From positions 1 to 64,000 of the forward strand of contig NZ_BCNM01000016.1 in the NCBI RefSeq assembly GCF_001514495.1: 64,000 nt of DNA. Direction: 5' to 3'. The translations under genes were made by a program, and so were the position numbers. This document shows positions 61,061 through 64,000 of this stretch, in pieces; position 1 is the stretch's first letter; the number at the start of each line of letters is the position of its first letter. The notes beneath the pieces were generated by a model. The model was not told the origin of the DNA. It saw nothing but the letters and a program-made list of their open reading frames with translations, and ran no database searches. The stretch comes from Paenibacillus pabuli NBRC 13638 (GTDB lineage Bacteria > Bacillota > Bacilli > Paenibacillales > Paenibacillaceae).

Positions 61061-61078
61061 TATGACTTATGGGACAGC
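61045..61078. repeat. Inverted repeat at the end of the IS remnant
   Basis: GCTGTCCC (61045-61052) and GGGACAGC (61071-61078) are perfect 8-base arms. It may be a terminal repeat of the element or act as a terminator. Confidence 0.45.
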
Positions 61079-61159
61079 CCCTTTCTCCAATATATATTCA
61101 AACGGCTCGCGCGAACCGGAATAGCTGCATGTGACTTAAACTTACCCTATAGAGGGAAA

Positions 61160-61390
61160 TTAAGCGTCCAACGCTTTGGCAAATTGGGTTTTGTTCATTC
61201 CCAGAATGCGGTGTTCACCAATAACAGTCAGAGGTACGGCACGTACGCCCATGTCCCATACTTGTTGAGCAAACTCGTCGCTAGTTTCGATGTTACGCTC
61301 TTCATAAGCGATACCTTTGTCAGCCAGGAAGCTTTTTACCGATTTGCAGTTCGGGCAGTTGGTTGATGTGTATACAATTACGTTTTCCAT
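61160..61390 (-). CDS. Glutaredoxin-like thiol-disulfide protein
   Basis: A 76-residue thioredoxin-fold protein with the CPNC active site in TSTNCPNCKSVKSFL and a cis-Pro in RAVPLTVIGEH. It resembles NrdH/YtlR-type redoxins and likely accepts electrons from a reductase or reduces disulfides in the cytoplasm. It follows trxB by 60 bases on the same strand with no terminator between, which fits a shared function with thioredoxin reductase. Confidence 0.85.
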   Translation of the reverse strand: MENVIVYTSTNCPNCKSVKSFLADKGIAYEERNIETSDEFAQQVWDMGVRAVPLTVIGEHRILGMNKTQFAKALDA

Positions 61391-61450
61391 GTTTAATTCA
61401 CCTCATATGGTTTTATATGAATCTATAGTTTGTTTGGAATCAGCTTTTCC

Positions 61451-62392
61451 TTACAGAACAACTGCGCTGTGCTCCAAGCTTTCAATGTATTTCTCTGTGT
61501 CCATAGCAGCCATACATCCGCTACCTGCAGCTGTAATCGCTTGTTTGTAACGTGTATCCTGAACGTCACCACATGCGAATACGCCTGGGATATTGGTTTC
61601 GGATGTGCCTGGTGTAGTTAGGATATAACCGTGTTCGTCCGTTGTAATCTGTCCACCCAGGAATCCGGTGTTTGGTGTGTGACCAATCGCTACGAACACA
61701 CCGCTTGCCGGAATGATTTCTTCTTCACCCGTTGCGTTGTTCAATACTTTCAATCCAGTAACCCCATTGTCGCCTGCGATTACTTCAAGCGGGGTACGGT
61801 TCAATGCCATTTCCACTTTCTCGTTGCTGCGTGCACGATCCTGCATAATTTTGGAACCACGCAGTTCTTCACGACGGTGAACCAGGGTTACTTTGGAACC
61901 GAAACGGGACAGGAAGCTTGCTTCCTCAAGGGCAGAGTCACCACCACCGATGACAATGATTTCTTTGTTACGGAAGAAGAATCCGTCACATGTCGCACAT
62001 GTGCTGACACCACGGCCCACATTCGTTTCTTCGCCAGGAATACCGAGGTATTTGGCTGATGCACCAGTAGACAGGATCAAGGTTTCCGCTACGAGTTCAC
62101 CCATGCCTTCAACCTGAATTTTGAATGGACGCTCACTCATATCGATGTTGTTTACCCAGCCTGTACGGAATTCTGCGCCGAAGCGTTCCGCTTGTTTACG
62201 CATATTATCCATCAGTTCAGGACCCATTATACCATCAGGGAAACCTGGGAAGTTCTCCACCTCAGTTGTTGTTGTCAGTTGACCACCAGGTTGCGGTCCT
62301 TCAATAACGAGTGGGTTCAAGTTGGCACGTGCCAGATAGATTGCTGCTGTCAGCCCTGCAGGGCCTGTTCCAATAATAATTGATTTATACAT
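61451..62392 (-). CDS. trxB: Thioredoxin-disulfide reductase
   Basis: A 313-residue flavoprotein. The N-terminal FAD site is IIIGTGPAGLTAAIYLA, the redox pair is in STCATCDGFFF, and the NADPH site has VIGGGDSALEEA. It passes electrons from NADPH to thioredoxin. ATG 62392 is preceded by GGGGGAGG, so the longer frame to 62461 is not used. The glutaredoxin-like gene follows. Confidence 0.94.
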   Translation of the reverse strand: MYKSIIIGTGPAGLTAAIYLARANLNPLVIEGPQPGGQLTTTTEVENFPGFPDGIMGPELMDNMRKQAERFGAEFRTGWVNNIDMSERPFKIQVEGMGELVAETLILSTGASAKYLGIPGEETNVGRGVSTCATCDGFFFRNKEIIVIGGGDSALEEASFLSRFGSKVTLVHRREELRGSKIMQDRARSNEKVEMALNRTPLEVIAGDNGVTGLKVLNNATGEEEIIPASGVFVAIGHTPNTGFLGGQITTDEHGYILTTPGTSETNIPGVFACGDVQDTRYKQAITAAGSGCMAAMDTEKYIESLEHSAVVL

Positions 62393-62645
62393 GTATAGTT
62401 CCTCCCCCGGGTTCTGCAAAAAGGTCAGGCACTCCGGCATCAAAAGCAAATGCTTTTGCATACACTAGAACGAAAGCCTACATCATGTCCACATGATCTG
62501 CCCGTTATGACAATTAACCTATGCAGAAACGGAATTCTAATTTATAATCATTCTAATCTGTTGTTCATTATGATCTCTTTTATGTACGGTGTCAATGCTC
62601 GGCAGCGATTATGAAGAAGTCTTCATCAGGAGGGAAAATGGAAGC

Positions 62646-63377
62646 ATGAACGATGCACTCATTGGCAGCTTTATCTCAGCCATGTCTACCGGCCTTGGGG
62701 CCATACCTATTCTATTTATGCGTAAAGTCACCCACCGTCTGCGTGATATTTTGCTTGCTTACGCAGCAGGCATCATGACCTCTGCCTCGGTGTACAATCT
62801 CATTCCGGAAGCGCTCGGGCAATCCAATCTGTTTGTACTTGCCCTTGGTATTATGCTGGGCAGCATGGTCCTACTTGTGCTGGAGATGAAGATTCCCCAT
62901 GTGGATCTGGAGAACCCGGAGAAGATGCCTTTCAAAATTGAAGCCAAAGCCTTCATGATCATTGCAGCCATCACCATGCATAACCTGCCCGAAGGGCTAT
63001 CGGTAGGTGTCAGCTACGCGAGCAGTGACGCAGGACTTGGCAATCTGATTGCCTTTTCCATTGGATTGCAAAATGCGCCAGAAGGATTTCTGGTCGCCCT
63101 CTTCCTTGTAAATCAGAACATTGGTCGCTTCAAGGCGCTCGGTATAGCAACTCTGACGGGGGCGGTAGAGATTATTACTGCTATGATTGGTTACACACTG
63201 AGCAGTTTGGTTTCCGGTCTCGTTCCTTATGGTCTTGCCTTTGCAGCGGGTGCGATGATGTTCATCGTGTACAAGGAACTGATTCCCGAAAGTCACGGCG
63301 ACGGCAATGCACGGGCGGCAACGGTTTCCTTTTTGCTCGGACTGATCACGATGATTGGCTTGACTGAACTCTTTTAA
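62646..63377 (+). CDS. ZIP-family metal transporter
   Basis: A 243-residue membrane protein of about eight helices. HNLPEGLSVGVSY and the paired NAPEGFLVAL are the metal-site helices 4 and 5 of the ZIP family. It imports Zn2+ or a related divalent ion. ATG 62646 with AGGAGGG upstream is the start; the longer frame from 62589 has none. A metal P-type ATPase gene lies just beyond, convergent, so the two may handle one metal. Confidence 0.88.
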   Translation: MNDALIGSFISAMSTGLGAIPILFMRKVTHRLRDILLAYAAGIMTSASVYNLIPEALGQSNLFVLALGIMLGSMVLLVLEMKIPHVDLENPEKMPFKIEAKAFMIIAAITMHNLPEGLSVGVSYASSDAGLGNLIAFSIGLQNAPEGFLVALFLVNQNIGRFKALGIATLTGAVEIITAMIGYTLSSLVSGLVPYGLAFAAGAMMFIVYKELIPESHGDGNARAATVSFLLGLITMIGLTELF

Positions 63378-63424
63378 TGGAAAGAACAAAGAGCAGCTCC
63401 CACATAAACACGACAATAGACGGC

Positions 63425-63471
63425 AAAAAACCTGAAAGAACAGCCCTCGCTGACTTCCAGGTTCTTTGTTT
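63425..63471 (+). terminator. Weak terminator after the ZIP gene
   Basis: AAACCTG (63429-63435) and CAGGTT (63458-63463) pair over a 22-base loop, then CTTTGTTTG. Confidence 0.4.
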
Positions 63472-63534
63472 GTTCACAAATGAAGATTCAATGAAATAGT
63501 TGGAATGATCTGTAAAGGCCAGCCAAGATCCCAC

Positions 63535-63606
63535 CTTGCCGTAACCTCTAAAATCGATTGCAATGGCACAAATGCCATGATTCGGCAGCACATTTACCCA
63601 GCCTTG
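63535..63606 (-). pseudogene. Alpha/beta hydrolase fragment
   Basis: Directly after the ATPase stop on the minus strand, a stretch reads WVNVLPNHGICAIAIDFRGYG, the first helix-strand-turn of an alpha/beta hydrolase. The rest (GKVGSWLAF onward) does not continue the domain. There is no start codon of its own. It is a possible remnant. Confidence 0.35.
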
Positions 63607-64000
63607 TTATCGAAGCAACCTCAGCCCATTTAGAATAACCAGAATCGTGCTGCCCTCATGGCCTACCACACCCAATGGTATTGCAACATCTTGTAAGAAA
63701 TTGCCTGCGATTAGAACCAGAATTACCGTGATGGCAAAAAGTATATTCTGCTTCACCGTCCGCTGTGCACGTCGGGCCTGCCTGATCACCCAAGCGATCT
63801 CTTCAATATTGTCATTCATCAGCACAACATCCGCTACTTCCAATGCCGTACCGCTCCCTGACACACCCATGCCCATGCCAACTGTTGCCGCTGCAAGTGC
63901 AGGTGCATCATTCACACCATCCCCAACCATCAACACATGCCCGTACTGTTCGCGCAGCAGACGCACCTGCTTCACTTTGTCTTCGGGTAGCAAACCTGCG
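63607..64000 (-). CDS. Heavy-metal P-type ATPase, C-terminal part (cut by right edge)
   Basis: The last 130 residues of a P-type ATPase, running off the right edge upstream of the start. It has the hinge motif VMVGDGVNDAPALAA, then VMNDNIEEIAWVIRQ and two C-terminal helices, ending GHEGSTILVILNGLRLLR. This ending is typical of P1B ATPases such as ZosA/CadA, which move Zn2+, Cd2+ or Cu+. The phosphorylated Asp and ion-binding CPX motif lie outside the window, so the ion is not determined. Its stop is at 63607. Confidence 0.85.
   Translation of the reverse strand, partial: AGLLPEDKVKQVRLLREQYGHVLMVGDGVNDAPALAAATVGMGMGVSGSGTALEVADVVLMNDNIEEIAWVIRQARRAQRTVKQNILFAITVILVLIAGNFLQDVAIPLGVVGHEGSTILVILNGLRLLR

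Noticed and set aside
1..64000. CRISPR arrays, tRNA and rRNA genes
   Set aside because: No regular spacer-repeat array or cloverleaf was seen by eye; a tRNAscan or CRISPR search would be decisive.

Overview
The window looks like a chromosomal segment of a spore-forming, low-to-moderate GC Gram-positive, most likely Paenibacillus or a close relative. This rests on a YyaC-type spore protease, a sigB-rsbW-rsbV partner-switch module, S-layer-homology and copper-amine-oxidase-like stalk domains, Bacillus-type CRE and XylR sites, an L-box riboswitch, and strong AGGAGG ribosome binding sites. No rRNA, tRNA or CRISPR array was seen. The species was inferred from gene content, not from a database search.

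Region by region. 1-7.4 kb holds the start of an O-antigen-ligase-like membrane protein cut by the left edge, a methyltransferase/DUF6483 pair, an alpha/beta hydrolase, spore protease YyaC, a UPF0435 protein, a pirin and an asparaginase. 7.4-22.2 kb is the most coherent part. Seven minus-strand genes (REC-PP2C phosphatase, membrane hybrid kinase, CheR-type methyltransferase, REC-kinase-REC protein, rsbV, rsbW, sigB) resemble the Bacillus cereus RsbK/RsbM/RsbY route to sigma-B. They are flanked by small stress and envelope genes (PAP2 phosphatase, GlsB/YeaQ, YtxH, DUF5665, YflT-like, DUF948, DUF1328). Several of these, and rsbV itself, have GTTT-N14-GG-type promoters, so the locus seems to encode the regulator and part of its regulon together. 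22.5-30.4 kb carries a secreted protein, a cation-diffusion transporter, an ABC-F protein, an MBL-fold hydrolase and a cydAB operon with a 34-residue leader membrane protein and a CydS-like small subunit. 30.5-34.9 kb is a divergent PAS sensor kinase and OmpR-type regulator, with a receiver-like protein beside it.

35-43.9 kb holds a CvfC/YpgR-like HEAT-repeat protein, a lysine riboswitch controlling a LysP-type permease, a secreted transglutaminase-like protein, a YcdB/SLH surface protein, a hydrolase and a KDPG aldolase. 44-52.3 kb contains two glycosyltransferases and the xylose module xylB-xylA/xylR, with a clear operator and CRE. 52.4-61.1 kb is accessory and partly decayed: a GNAT, secreted and lipoproteins, a LytTR/DUF3021 pair, an LRR protein, a dispersed intergenic repeat, and remnants of an old-yellow-enzyme-type reductase, an AbrB-type protein, a zinc metalloprotease and an IS1182-type transposase. 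61.1-64 kb has a glutaredoxin-like protein, trxB, a ZIP transporter and the C-terminal end of a metal P-type ATPase cut by the right edge.

The strongest integrated story is the sigma-B locus: a membrane sensor kinase, probably tuned by methylation, should drive a REC-PP2C phosphatase that dephosphorylates RsbV, which frees SigB from RsbW and activates promoters found on both sides of the operon.
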